A stretch of DNA of 64,000 nucleotides from Flavobacterium sp. ZT3R18 (GTDB lineage Bacteria; Bacteroidota; Bacteroidia; Flavobacteriales; Flavobacteriaceae), in NCBI RefSeq assembly GCF_007097385.1, contig NZ_VJZS01000001.1, positions 124,001 to 188,000 on the forward strand, given 5' to 3'. Shown in pieces: positions 42,932 through 52,236 of the stretch (positions are counted from its first letter, which is position 1; every line of letters begins with the position of its first letter). The notes below the pieces were generated by a model. That model made no database searches, was not told the origin of the DNA, and saw only the letters and a list, made by a program, of their open reading frames with translations. The position numbers and the translations under genes were made by a program.

Positions 42932-45775
42932 CTAATGCGCTTCCAGCCAGTTTTTACCTAAACCAATTTCAATATTTAATGGTACCGCCATTGTAAAAGC
43001 ATTTTCCATCTCATATTTAATCATGGGCTGAATTTTTTCTAATTCGGAGTTGTGTACGTCAAACACAAGCTCATCATGAACCTGCAATAACATTTTACTT
43101 TTCCAGTTCTCTGAAGTTAGTTTTTTATGAATGTTAATCATGGCGATTTTAATCACATCGGCAGCGCTTCCTTGAATAGGGGCATTTACGGCATTACGTT
43201 CTGCTCCACCACGAACAATGGCATTGGCTGAATTGATGTCTTTCAAATAACGACGACGGCCTAATATGGTTTGGACATAGCCGTTTTCTCTTGCAAATTC
43301 AACTTGTTCCTGTATGTACGATTTCAATCTAGGATAGGTTTGATAATAAGCCTCGATCAAAGCGGCACTTTCACTTCTTGATAATGAGGTTTGATTGCTT
43401 AATCCAAAGGCAGAAACCCCATAAATAATTCCAAAATTCACCGTTTTGGCATGGCTTCTTTGTTCTCTTGTAACTTCTTCAAGCGGTACATTGAACACTT
43501 TTGAAGCCGTTGATTTGTGAATGTCTTCGTTGTTCTGAAAAGCTTTGATCATATTTTCTTCACCACTCAATGCCGCAATGATGCGCAGTTCTATTTGTGA
43601 GTAATCCGCAGAAAGTAAAGTATAGTTCTCATCTCTAGGAATAAAAGCTTTTCGAATCAATCGTCCTCTTTCGGTACGAACAGGAATGTTTTGTAAATTA
43701 GGGTTGTTCGAACTTAATCGTCCAGTTGCGGCAACGGTTTGCATATAATCGGTGTGAACTCGTCCCGTTTTTGCGTCAACTTGGTTGGGTAAAGCATCAA
43801 TATAAGTACTTTGCAATTTTACCATTTGTCGCCATTCGAGAATATCACGAACAATTTCGTTGTCATTCGCCAAATAGGATAAAACCTCTTCGCCAGTGGC
43901 ATATTGACCTGTTTTGGTTTTCTTTTGTTTGGCTCCACCTATTTTTAATTTGTCAAATAAAACATCGCCAAGCTGTTTTGGAGAAGCCAAATTGAATTTC
44001 TCGCCAGCGGTTTCGTAAATTTTTTGTTCCAATGCGTTGCTTTCGACAGCCATTTCAACCGACATCGATTTTAGAAAAGGAACGTCAAGATTGATTCCTT
44101 CTAATTCCATTGCTGCCAAAACTGGAATTAACGGAATCTCAATTTCGTCAAATAGTTTTTTGGTTTCGGCTTTGTCGAGAATCGGACTGAAATTTTGCTT
44201 CAATTGATAGGTAATGTCAGCATCTTCGGCAGCGTATTCTTTAATTTCTTCCAAAGCCACCTCGCGCATCGATTTCTGATTTTTACCTTTTTTGCCAATT
44301 AAAGCTTCGATAGATTTTGGCGAATATTTCAAATACGTTTCCGATAAAACATCCATATTGTGACGCATATCTGGGTTGATTAAATAATGGGCAATCATCG
44401 TATCGAATAACTTTCCTTTGATTTGAACACCATAATGAGAAAGAATCTTTAAATCGTATTTGATATTTTGGCCAATTTTTTCGATGGTTTCACTTTCGAA
44501 AAAAGGCTTGAATTTATCGGCCAAAACCTGTGCTTCTTCTTGGTTTTCTGGAAACGGAACGTAAAATGCTTTTCCTTTTTCGAAAGCAAATGACATCCCA
44601 ACCAATTCGGCATTCAAGGCATCAATTCCAGTGGTTTCAGTGTCAAAGCAAACCGAAGTTTGGTTCATTAAGTTTTGCAAAAGCAATTTTACGGCAAAAT
44701 CTCCATGGATACTTTGGTAAAAATGTTCCGTATTCTCTAAAGTTGCGTAATATGAATTCGATTTTACTTCGTCACTCTCTTCGTCGGAAAAACCAAATAA
44801 GTCAAATTGGTCTTCATTAGATTTTTTAGCAGGGGCTTTTTTGACAGCCTTTTCTTCATTGCCATTGCTATTACCATTGTCTATTGCTGTTGGATTGTAC
44901 AATTTATCAAACTGCGCTTTCATCTGGCGAAATTCCAATTCCTGAAACAAGGCATCGGTTTTTTCTACATCTGGAGTTGATAATTCATAGTCAGCTTCAT
45001 TGAATGTTACGGGGCAATCGAGTAGGATGGTGGCTAATTTTTTAGACAAAATTCCCAACTCTGCATTGGCTTCGATTTTATCTTTTATGGCGCCTTTTAA
45101 TTGATGGGTGTTGGCCAAAAGATTTTCCATTGAGCCGTATTCTGCCAAGAATTTCTTGGCTGTTTTTTCTCCAACCCCGGGTAATCCTGGAATGTTGTCG
45201 GCAGCATCGCCCATCATTCCTAGAAAATCGATAACTTGTTCCGGACGTTCAATTTCAAATTTGGCTAGTACTTCTGGAATTCCCCAGATTTCTATGCCAT
45301 TGCCCATACGGGCGGGTTTGTACATGAATATATTTTCGGATACCAATTGGGCAAAATCCTTATCCGGAGTTACCATAAATACTTGGTAGTTTTCTTTTTC
45401 GGCTTGTTTGGCAATGGTTCCAATTAAGTCATCGGCTTCAAAACCGGGAACTTCAATAATCGGAATGTGCATAGCCTTCAATAATTCTTGAATGTATGGA
45501 ACGGCAATTTTAATCGCTTCGGGAGTTTCGTCACGATGCGCTTTGTACTCTTTGTACATTTCGTATCGGTATGTACTTCCGCCTTTGTCAAAAGCGACTG
45601 CTAAATGATCGGGCTTATCTCTTTTTATAACATCCATCAAGGCGTTCATAAAGCCCATAATAGCCGAGGTGTCCATTCCTTTGGAATTAATTCTTGGATT
45701 TTTGATAAAAGCATAATATCCACGAAAGATTAATGCATAGGCATCGAGGAGGAAAAGTCGTTTTTGAGCAGACAT
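42932..45775 (-). CDS. polA: DNA polymerase I
   Basis: The 947-aa enzyme has all three domains: a 5'-3' exonuclease (about 1-290; FLLDAYALIFRGYYAF, DAADNIPGLPGVGEKTA), an active-type 3'-5' exonuclease (CFDTETTGIDAL) and a family A polymerase (LLSADYSQIELRIIAALSGE, QVHDELVFDVH). The linker between the first two contains an Asn/Gly/Ser stretch (NGNSNGNEE) encoded by ATTGCC/ATTACC-type hexamers at 44858-44885, as in the response regulator at 25.6 kb. It works in Okazaki-fragment maturation and repair. Confidence 0.97.
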   Translation of the reverse strand: MSAQKRLFLLDAYALIFRGYYAFIKNPRINSKGMDTSAIMGFMNALMDVIKRDKPDHLAVAFDKGGSTYRYEMYKEYKAHRDETPEAIKIAVPYIQELLKAMHIPIIEVPGFEADDLIGTIAKQAEKENYQVFMVTPDKDFAQLVSENIFMYKPARMGNGIEIWGIPEVLAKFEIERPEQVIDFLGMMGDAADNIPGLPGVGEKTAKKFLAEYGSMENLLANTHQLKGAIKDKIEANAELGILSKKLATILLDCPVTFNEADYELSTPDVEKTDALFQELEFRQMKAQFDKLYNPTAIDNGNSNGNEEKAVKKAPAKKSNEDQFDLFGFSDEESDEVKSNSYYATLENTEHFYQSIHGDFAVKLLLQNLMNQTSVCFDTETTGIDALNAELVGMSFAFEKGKAFYVPFPENQEEAQVLADKFKPFFESETIEKIGQNIKYDLKILSHYGVQIKGKLFDTMIAHYLINPDMRHNMDVLSETYLKYSPKSIEALIGKKGKNQKSMREVALEEIKEYAAEDADITYQLKQNFSPILDKAETKKLFDEIEIPLIPVLAAMELEGINLDVPFLKSMSVEMAVESNALEQKIYETAGEKFNLASPKQLGDVLFDKLKIGGAKQKKTKTGQYATGEEVLSYLANDNEIVRDILEWRQMVKLQSTYIDALPNQVDAKTGRVHTDYMQTVAATGRLSSNNPNLQNIPVRTERGRLIRKAFIPRDENYTLLSADYSQIELRIIAALSGEENMIKAFQNNEDIHKSTASKVFNVPLEEVTREQRSHAKTVNFGIIYGVSAFGLSNQTSLSRSESAALIEAYYQTYPRLKSYIQEQVEFARENGYVQTILGRRRYLKDINSANAIVRGGAERNAVNAPIQGSAADVIKIAMINIHKKLTSENWKSKMLLQVHDELVFDVHNSELEKIQPMIKYEMENAFTMAVPLNIEIGLGKNWLEAH

Positions 45776-45909
45776 ATAATAGGCGTGTTATTTTTAGTGG
45801 GGTAAAAATAATGAAACATAATTTAATGACTCCAATAAGCGTTAAATTTTAATTAATTTAAATCAGTATCCTTTTTTTAATTTGTTAATTTGTGTAAAAA
45901 TTTTCTAAA

Positions 45910-47145
45910 ATGATCTTACGTTTATTCTTTTTTGGAATTGTTTTATTTGTTATTGAGCTTTATGCTTATCAAGCCTTTAGAACTTTAATTAAGTTGAAAT
46001 GGGTATTAGTGTCTTATCAGATAATTAGTTTTGCTCTTTTTGTTTTTATTATATATTCTTTTACGCTATTCGATCGCTCTGTAGGACAAACTAAGCAAAC
46101 TATGTTTACGATGGGATTGATGCTTTTGGTTTATGTTCCGAAGATTGTAATGTCAATTATTCTTTTGGGAGAGGATGTATTCAGGTTGGCTGCAGGATCA
46201 ATCAATTATTTCATTGATAATAGTGCTAATGCTGATTTTTTGCCTTCAAGACGTAAATTCGTTAGTCAAGTTGGTTTAGGATTGGCTGCGATTCCTTTTC
46301 TGTCTTTGATTTATGGGATTTTCGAAGGGAAGTATAATTATAAAGTGATTAAACAAGCGATATATTTTCCAGATTTACCAGATGCTTTTGATGGTTTTAC
46401 GATTACACAAATTTCAGACGTGCACAGCGGGAGTTTTGATAATCGTGAGAAAATCAACTATGCCATTGATTTGGTTAATGAACAAAATTCGGATATGATT
46501 TTGTTTACCGGGGATATTGTCAATACGCATGCCAAAGAAATGCATCCATGGATTGAAACTTTTAATAGAATTAAAAAACATAAATATGGTAAATATTCTG
46601 TTCTTGGGAATCACGATTACGGAGAGTATGTAACATGGCCGACTCAAGTTGCTAAACAAGAAAATTTTGATGCCATAAAGAATTTATATGGACAAATTGG
46701 TTTTGAATTATTATTGAATGAGCATACTTTTATCGAAAAGGATGGCGACAAAATAGCTTTGGTTGGGGTAGAAAACTGGGGGCATAACTTCAAGCAAGCT
46801 GGGGATTTAAAGAAAGCTTCGCAACATTTAACAAAAGAAGATTTTAAAATCCTAATGAGTCACGACCCAAGTCATTGGGATCATGTAGTTCAGCATGACG
46901 AAAAGAATTTTCACTTGACTTTGTCGGGGCATACACACGGAATGCAATTTGGTATAGAAATTCCGGGTTATTTTAAATGGAGTTTGGCTCAATATGTGTA
47001 CAAACAATGGGCAGGTTTGTATGAAAACGCAGGAAGATACGTGTATGTAAATCGTGGATTTGGGTTTCACGCCTACCCTGGAAGAGTAGGAATTATGCCG
47101 GAAATAACGGTTGTTAAACTAATAAAGGGAGAAAAATTAGCTTAA
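45910..47145 (+). CDS. Membrane-anchored metallophosphoesterase
   Basis: The 411-aa protein has three to four N-terminal membrane segments (residues ~1-110), then a calcineurin-like phosphoesterase domain with the metal motifs ISDVHSG, TGDIVN, LGNHDYG, the downstream ILMSHDPSHWD and SGHTHGMQFG. It resembles YkoQ/YaeI-type proteins thought to act on lipids or nucleotides at the membrane. The substrate is unknown. Confidence 0.88.
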   Translation: MILRLFFFGIVLFVIELYAYQAFRTLIKLKWVLVSYQIISFALFVFIIYSFTLFDRSVGQTKQTMFTMGLMLLVYVPKIVMSIILLGEDVFRLAAGSINYFIDNSANADFLPSRRKFVSQVGLGLAAIPFLSLIYGIFEGKYNYKVIKQAIYFPDLPDAFDGFTITQISDVHSGSFDNREKINYAIDLVNEQNSDMILFTGDIVNTHAKEMHPWIETFNRIKKHKYGKYSVLGNHDYGEYVTWPTQVAKQENFDAIKNLYGQIGFELLLNEHTFIEKDGDKIALVGVENWGHNFKQAGDLKKASQHLTKEDFKILMSHDPSHWDHVVQHDEKNFHLTLSGHTHGMQFGIEIPGYFKWSLAQYVYKQWAGLYENAGRYVYVNRGFGFHAYPGRVGIMPEITVVKLIKGEKLA

Positions 47146-47217
47146 TTAGTTTTAAATGCTAAATTTGCAGGATAATATCTCTTTTCGAAAGTATTAGAAA
47201 TTAAACATTTTGGTTTT

Positions 47218-47514
47218 ATGTCAAAATTTGGAGAACTTATAAACGCTCAAGTTCCTGTGTTAATCGATTTTTACACAGATTGGAACGAACCTTCGGTATT
47301 TATGCATCCCGTTATTAAAGATGTGGCGGCGGCACTTGGCGATAAAGTGAAGGTAATAAAGATAGATGTAGATAAAAATCAAGAACTGGCTGATGCTCTA
47401 CGCATCAAAGGCCTTCCTACTTTGATGATATATAAAGAGGGGCTTATGGTCTGGAGGCAATCTGGAGAACTGGATGCCAATACGATTATCGGACTAGTTC
47501 AAGAACAAATCTAA
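47218..47514 (+). CDS. Thioredoxin-fold protein without active-site cysteines
   Basis: A 98-aa protein with a thioredoxin fold: VLIDFYTDWNEPSVFMHPV where thioredoxin has WCGPC, VIKIDVDKNQELADALRIKGLPTLMIYKEG with the cis-Pro, and normal length. Both catalytic cysteines are absent (the motif reads WNEPS), so it cannot act as a disulfide reductase. It may be a chaperone or regulatory thioredoxin-like protein. TAAATTTG at 47160-47167 is a possible -7 box. Confidence 0.8.
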   Translation: MSKFGELINAQVPVLIDFYTDWNEPSVFMHPVIKDVAAALGDKVKVIKIDVDKNQELADALRIKGLPTLMIYKEGLMVWRQSGELDANTIIGLVQEQI

Positions 47515-47526
47515 ATTCAGCACTTT

Positions 47527-48258
47527 TTATCGTATTACATCAAATTCAAATCCTTTTTGTTTCAATTTTGCTATGGCTTTAGGTAGTGCATATTCTAAGT
47601 TTTTGAATGCTTTTACACTGTCGTGAAAAACAATTATACTTCCTGATTTTGTATTTTGCAACACGTTTTCTAAGCATTTTTCAGGCGAAATACTTTGGTC
47701 AAAATCGGCACTCAGAACATCCCACATAATTATTTTGTACCCTAATTGGCGTAGTTTTTTGGACTGCGTTGTTTTTATTTTGCCGTAAGGAGGACGGAAG
47801 AGAGGGGATTTTAGATTTAAGATTTCAGATTTAAGATTTTCGGGAACTGAGCGAAGTCGAACGGGGGCTGAGCGAAGTCGAACGGGGGCTGAGCGAAGTC
47901 GAACGGGGGCTGAGCGAAGTCGAAGCCCGGATTTACATAAGTCGATGTTCTCTAGATATTCTCCAGTTAAAGTCCTCCAGCCATTCAGATGGTTAAAAGT
48001 GTGATTTCCTATTGCATGTCCATTATCAATTATCTTATTAAAAATCGCTGGATGTTTTTGGATATTTTTTCCAATACAGAAAAAAGTGGCTTTTATTTGG
48101 TGTTCTTTTAGTACTTCCAAAACCCATTCTGTTATTTCGGGCGTTGGGCCATCATCAAAAGTTAAGTAGATTTTATTCTCCATATTGGGAATGTCCCAAA
48201 TGTAATTGGAGAAAATTCGTTTGATGAGGGAATTCGTTTTGATCCAATAGAAATTCAT
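47527..48258 (-). CDS. Polysaccharide deacetylase family protein with tandem-repeat insertion
   Basis: A 243-aa NodB-homology enzyme that should remove acetyl groups from a glycan. Motifs are TFDDGP (residues 33-38), HTFNH (86-90), RPPYGK (155-160) and HDS near 215. Between motifs 2 and 3, residues ~112-151 are LRSAPVR repeats followed by ENLKSEILNLKS. They are encoded by four 21-bp units and an AGATTTAAGATT-type repeat, both typical of intergenic sequence. There is no clear signal peptide; the N-terminal stretch is only mildly hydrophobic. Activity after such an insertion is uncertain. Confidence 0.82.
   Translation of the reverse strand: MNFYWIKTNSLIKRIFSNYIWDIPNMENKIYLTFDDGPTPEITEWVLEVLKEHQIKATFFCIGKNIQKHPAIFNKIIDNGHAIGNHTFNHLNGWRTLTGEYLENIDLCKSGLRLRSAPVRLRSAPVRLRSAPVRLRSVPENLKSEILNLKSPLFRPPYGKIKTTQSKKLRQLGYKIIMWDVLSADFDQSISPEKCLENVLQNTKSGSIIVFHDSVKAFKNLEYALPKAIAKLKQKGFEFDVIR
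47847..47924. repeat. Four tandem CTGAGCGAAGTCGAA units with 21-bp period
   Basis: Copies start at 47847, 47868, 47889 and 47910. Each unit of 21 bp keeps the reading frame of the deacetylase gene and adds LRSAPVR. The core is the same as the repeat at 282-300. Confidence 0.85.
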
Positions 48259-48295
48259 CTTTCAATACTACGATTAAATACAGTTTAAACAAAAA

Positions 48296-48452
48296 TTAGT
48301 CATTAGCAGTTAGCCGTTAGTGATTAGTTTTGGTTGACAAAAAAAAATCTCGAAAAATAGGGATCGAGATTTTTTTTAAAAAAATTACTTCAATGTTGTT
48401 TTGGTGTATAAAACGCAACTGTTGCTAATCACTAATGGCTATTCGCTAATGA
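48296..48452. repeat. Inverted repeat TTAGTCATTAGCAG type flanking a terminator
   Basis: 48297-48326 (GTCATTAGCAGTTAGCCGTT and on) is complementary to 48421-48452 (AATGGCTATTCGCTAATGAC). A terminator lies between the arms. Confidence 0.65.
48339..48378. terminator. Terminator after the DUF2723 gene
   Basis: AAAAAAAATCTCG/CGAGATTTTTTTT stem of 13 bp between the DUF2723 stop and the deacetylase start. Confidence 0.75.
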
Positions 48453-48457
48453 CTATA

Positions 48458-51400
48458 TCATTCTTTTTCGCGTCCAAAACGAGCAAATATTTCGATATAG
48501 GTATTAAAAGTTTTTTTGCTTTTATTGTAATACGCTGTATCTCCGCTGTCTTTCATTACTTGCAACAATCCTCTATAACGCTCCAGATCTGTTATGATCT
48601 CCATCGTGATGCCTGATTGCTCAGACGGACTTAATTTTGAATAATAATTAAGATTGTCGGTGTATTTGCCAATCAATTTTTCAAGCAAAGCATGCGCTTT
48701 TGCTTTTTCGCCTACATCATAATATCCTTTTGCGAAAGGTTCAACCAAAGAATAATAGCCAAATTTATCCAAAGGCATTTTTGTCATGGACAATTCAATG
48801 ATGTTTTTCGCTTTGTCTATCTTTCCTTCGGCAATTAGTTTGTTCATCAAGCGAGATAGATTCATTCTGTAGGTTAAGCTTTCTCTTCTTGTCTCTGGAT
48901 CATGATAAATTTTGTCACTTTCGCTATTACCCCAATCCCATTTCATCACTTTGGCGTACATGTTTTCGGAGTCAATTCTTCCCATATCCATTTGACCTGC
49001 ATCTTTTGGTAATGCTGTTTTTATTGGGACTAATTTATAAACCATACCTTCAAGTTGAAGATATTCTTTCATCCATAAGTAATCTTCGGCATCAAATGCT
49101 CCGCCGCTAAAATAAACAGGTCGTTTCCAGTTGTTATTGGCTATGAGATCCAGCATCATCAATCTGTTCTTATATATCGCGCTTCCTTTTATGTCAATAT
49201 CAATGCTAGGAACAATAGAGTCAATCAGTTTTGGATCTACCACTTTATTCTTAATGATAGCAGCTTTATCAACGGGGAATTTAATTTTATTTGTTGGGTA
49301 GAAATGAATAGTTTGTCCGTTCTGCATTTCAACAGTCGATTTTGGGTTTTTTATGAATGCAATAAAATCTTTTATTTCCCAACGATTTTCTGTTTTAGGG
49401 ATATGCGCAACATAATCTAGCTTATCACCTACGTATTGATCATGGGTAAATGAAATAGGTAACGGGTTCGATTCGTATGCTTTTCTTTTCATTTGATCAA
49501 TATACCAATCCGTCATGAAAAGACTGGTGTTTACAATTTTTATGTCGGTACGAATGCCTTCTATTTCTTGGGCATACCATAATGGGAAGGTGTCGTTGTC
49601 TCCTATGGTAAATAAAATGGCATTGGGATCACATGATTGTAAATACGCTTTTGCCATTGCTGTGGCAGTGTATTTTTCGGAACGATCGTGATCATCCCAG
49701 TTTTGGAATGCCATGAGTGCAGGAACCGCCAATAAGCATCCGCCAATAAGTATTGGACCTGCAATTTTTGGAGCTAAGTAGCTGCGTACACTTTCGTATA
49801 ATGAATATACTCCAAAGCCAATCCAAATAGCAAAAACATAGAATGAACCTACTAAGGCGTAATCTCTTTCACGAGGTTCAAAAGGTCTTTCGTTCAGGTA
49901 TATTTTTAATGCAATTCCTAAAAATAAGAATAGAACTAGTAAAACATAAAAGCTTTTTCTGTCTTTGCTTGCATGATACATGATCCCGATAAGTCCTAAT
50001 ATAAAAGGCAAAAAGAAATAAACATTGCGTCCTTTGTTGTTTAAAACGTCCGCAGGTAAATTGTCTTGAGATCCAACGTGTAATGTGTCAATAAATGGAA
50101 TTCCGCTTATCCAGTTTCCGTCCAGATAATCGTATCTTCCTTGTTCGTCGTTTTGTCTTCCAACAAAATTCCACATAAGGTACCTCCAGTACATATAGCC
50201 AAATTGGTATTCGAACATGAAGCTAAAATTGTCTGCAGTAGTTGGTTTTTCGATGATTAAGTAATCGCCGTAATGTTTCAGGAAAGAAACATAGCCTTCA
50301 TTGTCGATTTGTTTTTGAGCATACGCTTGTCTGAACTCGGCAATGGTTTTTTCGGTTTCGTTTTTTAATTGTGCAATGGCTTTGTTGTAATCTTCTTCGC
50401 TTAATTGATTAGGATCTAAGCCATATTTTGCTAAATCATCCTCATAAGGATAGTTGGGATTCATTCTAAATGCCGGAGGATTTGTGAAATTCATGTAGTT
50501 TTCTACGTGATCGGTACTCCACATTCTTGGCAAAACAGTTTTCTGATTGTCGTCGCTATTTTGTTCCGCATTTTTATAATTGTTTACAATAACGTATTTG
50601 CCTGTTTTGTAATCTCTTTCGTAGTTAGGTGCTTTGTCACGGTAGGGATTGTTAGCGTCTAATCCAGCAAAAGCTTCGGTGTACTGAGGGCCATAAAATA
50701 ATGGGTTTACGCCATATTGTTCCCTGTTGTAATACGCTAGTACTTCGGCAGCATCTGATGGTTTGTTTTCGTTAATTACTGTATTTGCATTGGCACGTAT
50801 CGGTAGCATTAACCAAGTTGAGAATCCAATTAGAATAAAAAGAACGCATAAAATAAGAGTGTTGTAATGTACTAGATTTTTTTTGCGGGTATATTTCAAT
50901 CCAAAAAAGAAGAATGCAATAAGAAGTAATGTTACAAAAATAGTTCCCGAGTTAAAAGGTAGTCCCATTGAATTAACCATGAAAACTTCGGTTTTACCAA
51001 AGAATGCCATTGTTAAAGGGAGTAATAATTTAAAGATAAAAAGCAAGACCGAAATTACTACCACATTAGCAATAAGAAAGTTTTTGACGGTGACTACTTT
51101 GTAATTTTTAAAGAAATAAAGAAACCCAATGGCAGGAATAGTCAATAAAGCCATAAAGTGAACCCCAAACGATAGTCCAACTACTAATGAGATTAATAAC
51201 AACCATCGATTCCCTCTTGGAGTGTTCATTTCTTGTTCCCAGCGTAATCCTAACCAAAAAAGTAATGATATTAATAAAGAGGCCATAGCATAAACTTCGG
51301 CTTCTACGGCATTAAACCAAAAGCTATCTGAAAAAGTATAGGCTAAAGCTCCGACTAAAGAACTTCCAAGAATGACAATAGAATTCTCTTTGTTAATATC

Positions 51401-51733
51401 TGAATATTGCGAAATTATTTTCTTCAAAAGCATGGATGAAGACCAAAACATGAATAGTATGGTAAAGGCACTTGAAAATACCGAGGTCATATTAACCATT
51501 AAGGCAATATGTTCTTTGTCTATGGCAAACATCGCGAAAAAGGCTCCAATCATTTGAAATAATGGCGCTCCGGGTGGGTGGCCAACTTCTAGTTTTGCTG
51601 CTGTGGCAATATATTCGCCGCAATCCCAAAAGCTCATGGTAGGTTCAACCGTAAGAGTGTAGGTTATTAATGCGATTGAAAATGCAACCCAGCCTGTAAT
51701 CGTATTCCATTTATTGAAATTGAAAGATGTCAT
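48458..51733 (-). CDS. DUF2723 membrane protein, GT-C-type glycosyltransferase-like
   Basis: The start MTSFNFNKWNTITGW at 51733 is chosen; the 32 residues upstream look untranslated. The 1091-aa protein has about 12-14 membrane segments in the first 700 residues with the early acidic motif TMSFWDCGEYIATAAKLEVGHPPGAPLFQ, similar to the Asp/Glu loop of GT-C glycosyltransferases such as protein O-mannosyltransferases. A soluble C-terminal region with helical repeat character follows. DUF2723 proteins are conserved in Bacteroidota and are suspected to glycosylate exported proteins or lipids; the reaction here is inference. Confidence 0.82.
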   Translation of the reverse strand: MTSFNFNKWNTITGWVAFSIALITYTLTVEPTMSFWDCGEYIATAAKLEVGHPPGAPLFQMIGAFFAMFAIDKEHIALMVNMTSVFSSAFTILFMFWSSSMLLKKIISQYSDINKENSIVILGSSLVGALAYTFSDSFWFNAVEAEVYAMASLLISLLFWLGLRWEQEMNTPRGNRWLLLISLVVGLSFGVHFMALLTIPAIGFLYFFKNYKVVTVKNFLIANVVVISVLLFIFKLLLPLTMAFFGKTEVFMVNSMGLPFNSGTIFVTLLLIAFFFFGLKYTRKKNLVHYNTLILCVLFILIGFSTWLMLPIRANANTVINENKPSDAAEVLAYYNREQYGVNPLFYGPQYTEAFAGLDANNPYRDKAPNYERDYKTGKYVIVNNYKNAEQNSDDNQKTVLPRMWSTDHVENYMNFTNPPAFRMNPNYPYEDDLAKYGLDPNQLSEEDYNKAIAQLKNETEKTIAEFRQAYAQKQIDNEGYVSFLKHYGDYLIIEKPTTADNFSFMFEYQFGYMYWRYLMWNFVGRQNDEQGRYDYLDGNWISGIPFIDTLHVGSQDNLPADVLNNKGRNVYFFLPFILGLIGIMYHASKDRKSFYVLLVLFLFLGIALKIYLNERPFEPRERDYALVGSFYVFAIWIGFGVYSLYESVRSYLAPKIAGPILIGGCLLAVPALMAFQNWDDHDRSEKYTATAMAKAYLQSCDPNAILFTIGDNDTFPLWYAQEIEGIRTDIKIVNTSLFMTDWYIDQMKRKAYESNPLPISFTHDQYVGDKLDYVAHIPKTENRWEIKDFIAFIKNPKSTVEMQNGQTIHFYPTNKIKFPVDKAAIIKNKVVDPKLIDSIVPSIDIDIKGSAIYKNRLMMLDLIANNNWKRPVYFSGGAFDAEDYLWMKEYLQLEGMVYKLVPIKTALPKDAGQMDMGRIDSENMYAKVMKWDWGNSESDKIYHDPETRRESLTYRMNLSRLMNKLIAEGKIDKAKNIIELSMTKMPLDKFGYYSLVEPFAKGYYDVGEKAKAHALLEKLIGKYTDNLNYYSKLSPSEQSGITMEIITDLERYRGLLQVMKDSGDTAYYNKSKKTFNTYIEIFARFGREKE

Positions 51734-51935
51734 ATAGTAGTTTTCTGTGTTTTTTATATTTATTTTTTGTGTTACAAAGAAAATGTTTTTTTTTTTAATG
51801 TTTGTCCCCATTATTATAATTTTATGCAAAAGAATTCGATTTTGATAACTTTATGTTTATTAGTATTTTAGATGGTTTTGGTTTTTGAAAAAGGAATTAT
51901 TTTTATTTTTATTTGAATAAAAATGCAAAAAAAGT

Positions 51936-51965
51936 TTGTGTAACTAAGAATTTGTTCTAAATTTG
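51936..51965 (+). promoter_or_regulatory. Promoter of tRNA-Gln
   Basis: TTG at 51936-51938, 19-bp spacer and TAAATTTG at 51958-51965, an exact match to the Bacteroidota consensus, about 40 nt before the tRNA. Confidence 0.75.
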
Positions 51966-52005
51966 CACTCGCTAAGCAAAACAACAGTAGCTAAGCGAAA
52001 CAGAA

Positions 52006-52076
52006 TGGTCTATGGTGTAATGGTAACACAACTGTTTTTGGTGCAGTCGTTCAAGGTTCGAGTCCTTGTAGACCAA
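52006..52076 (+). tRNA. tRNA-Gln (anticodon TTG)
   Basis: A 71-nt cloverleaf: acceptor TGGTCTA/TAGACCA, D arm with GTGTAATGGTAACAC, anticodon stem ACTGT/GCAGT with loop TTTTGGT and anticodon TTG, and T arm CAAGG-TTCGAGT-CCTTG. CCA is not encoded. Confidence 0.95.
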
Positions 52077-52080
52077 CAGA

Positions 52081-52110
52081 AAGCCTCTCAATTTTGAGAG
52101 GCTTTTTTTT
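52081..52110 (+). terminator. Intrinsic terminator after tRNA-Gln
   Basis: AAGCCTCTCA/TGAGAGGCTT stem with eight T residues. Confidence 0.85.
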
Positions 52111-52186
52111 ATGCCTACAATTTTGATATGGATTACTTTTGAATTCTATATTTCTAATGTTTTTAGTTTCTGATTTTGTGAAATAA

Positions 52187-52216
52187 TAAAAACCTCTCCG
52201 AATCGAAAAGGCTTTT
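52187..52216 (-). terminator. Weak terminator of the universal stress gene
   Basis: On the minus strand AAGCCTTTTCGATTCGGAGAGG forms an imperfect hairpin followed by TTTTTATT. Confidence 0.45.
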
Positions 52217-52236
52217 CTGGGATTTATGAAAAAGGT

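Noticed and set aside
47847..47924. CRISPR-like array from four regular repeats
   Set aside because: The units are directly tandem with 21-bp period, lack unique spacers, lie inside a coding gene, and no cas gene is near.
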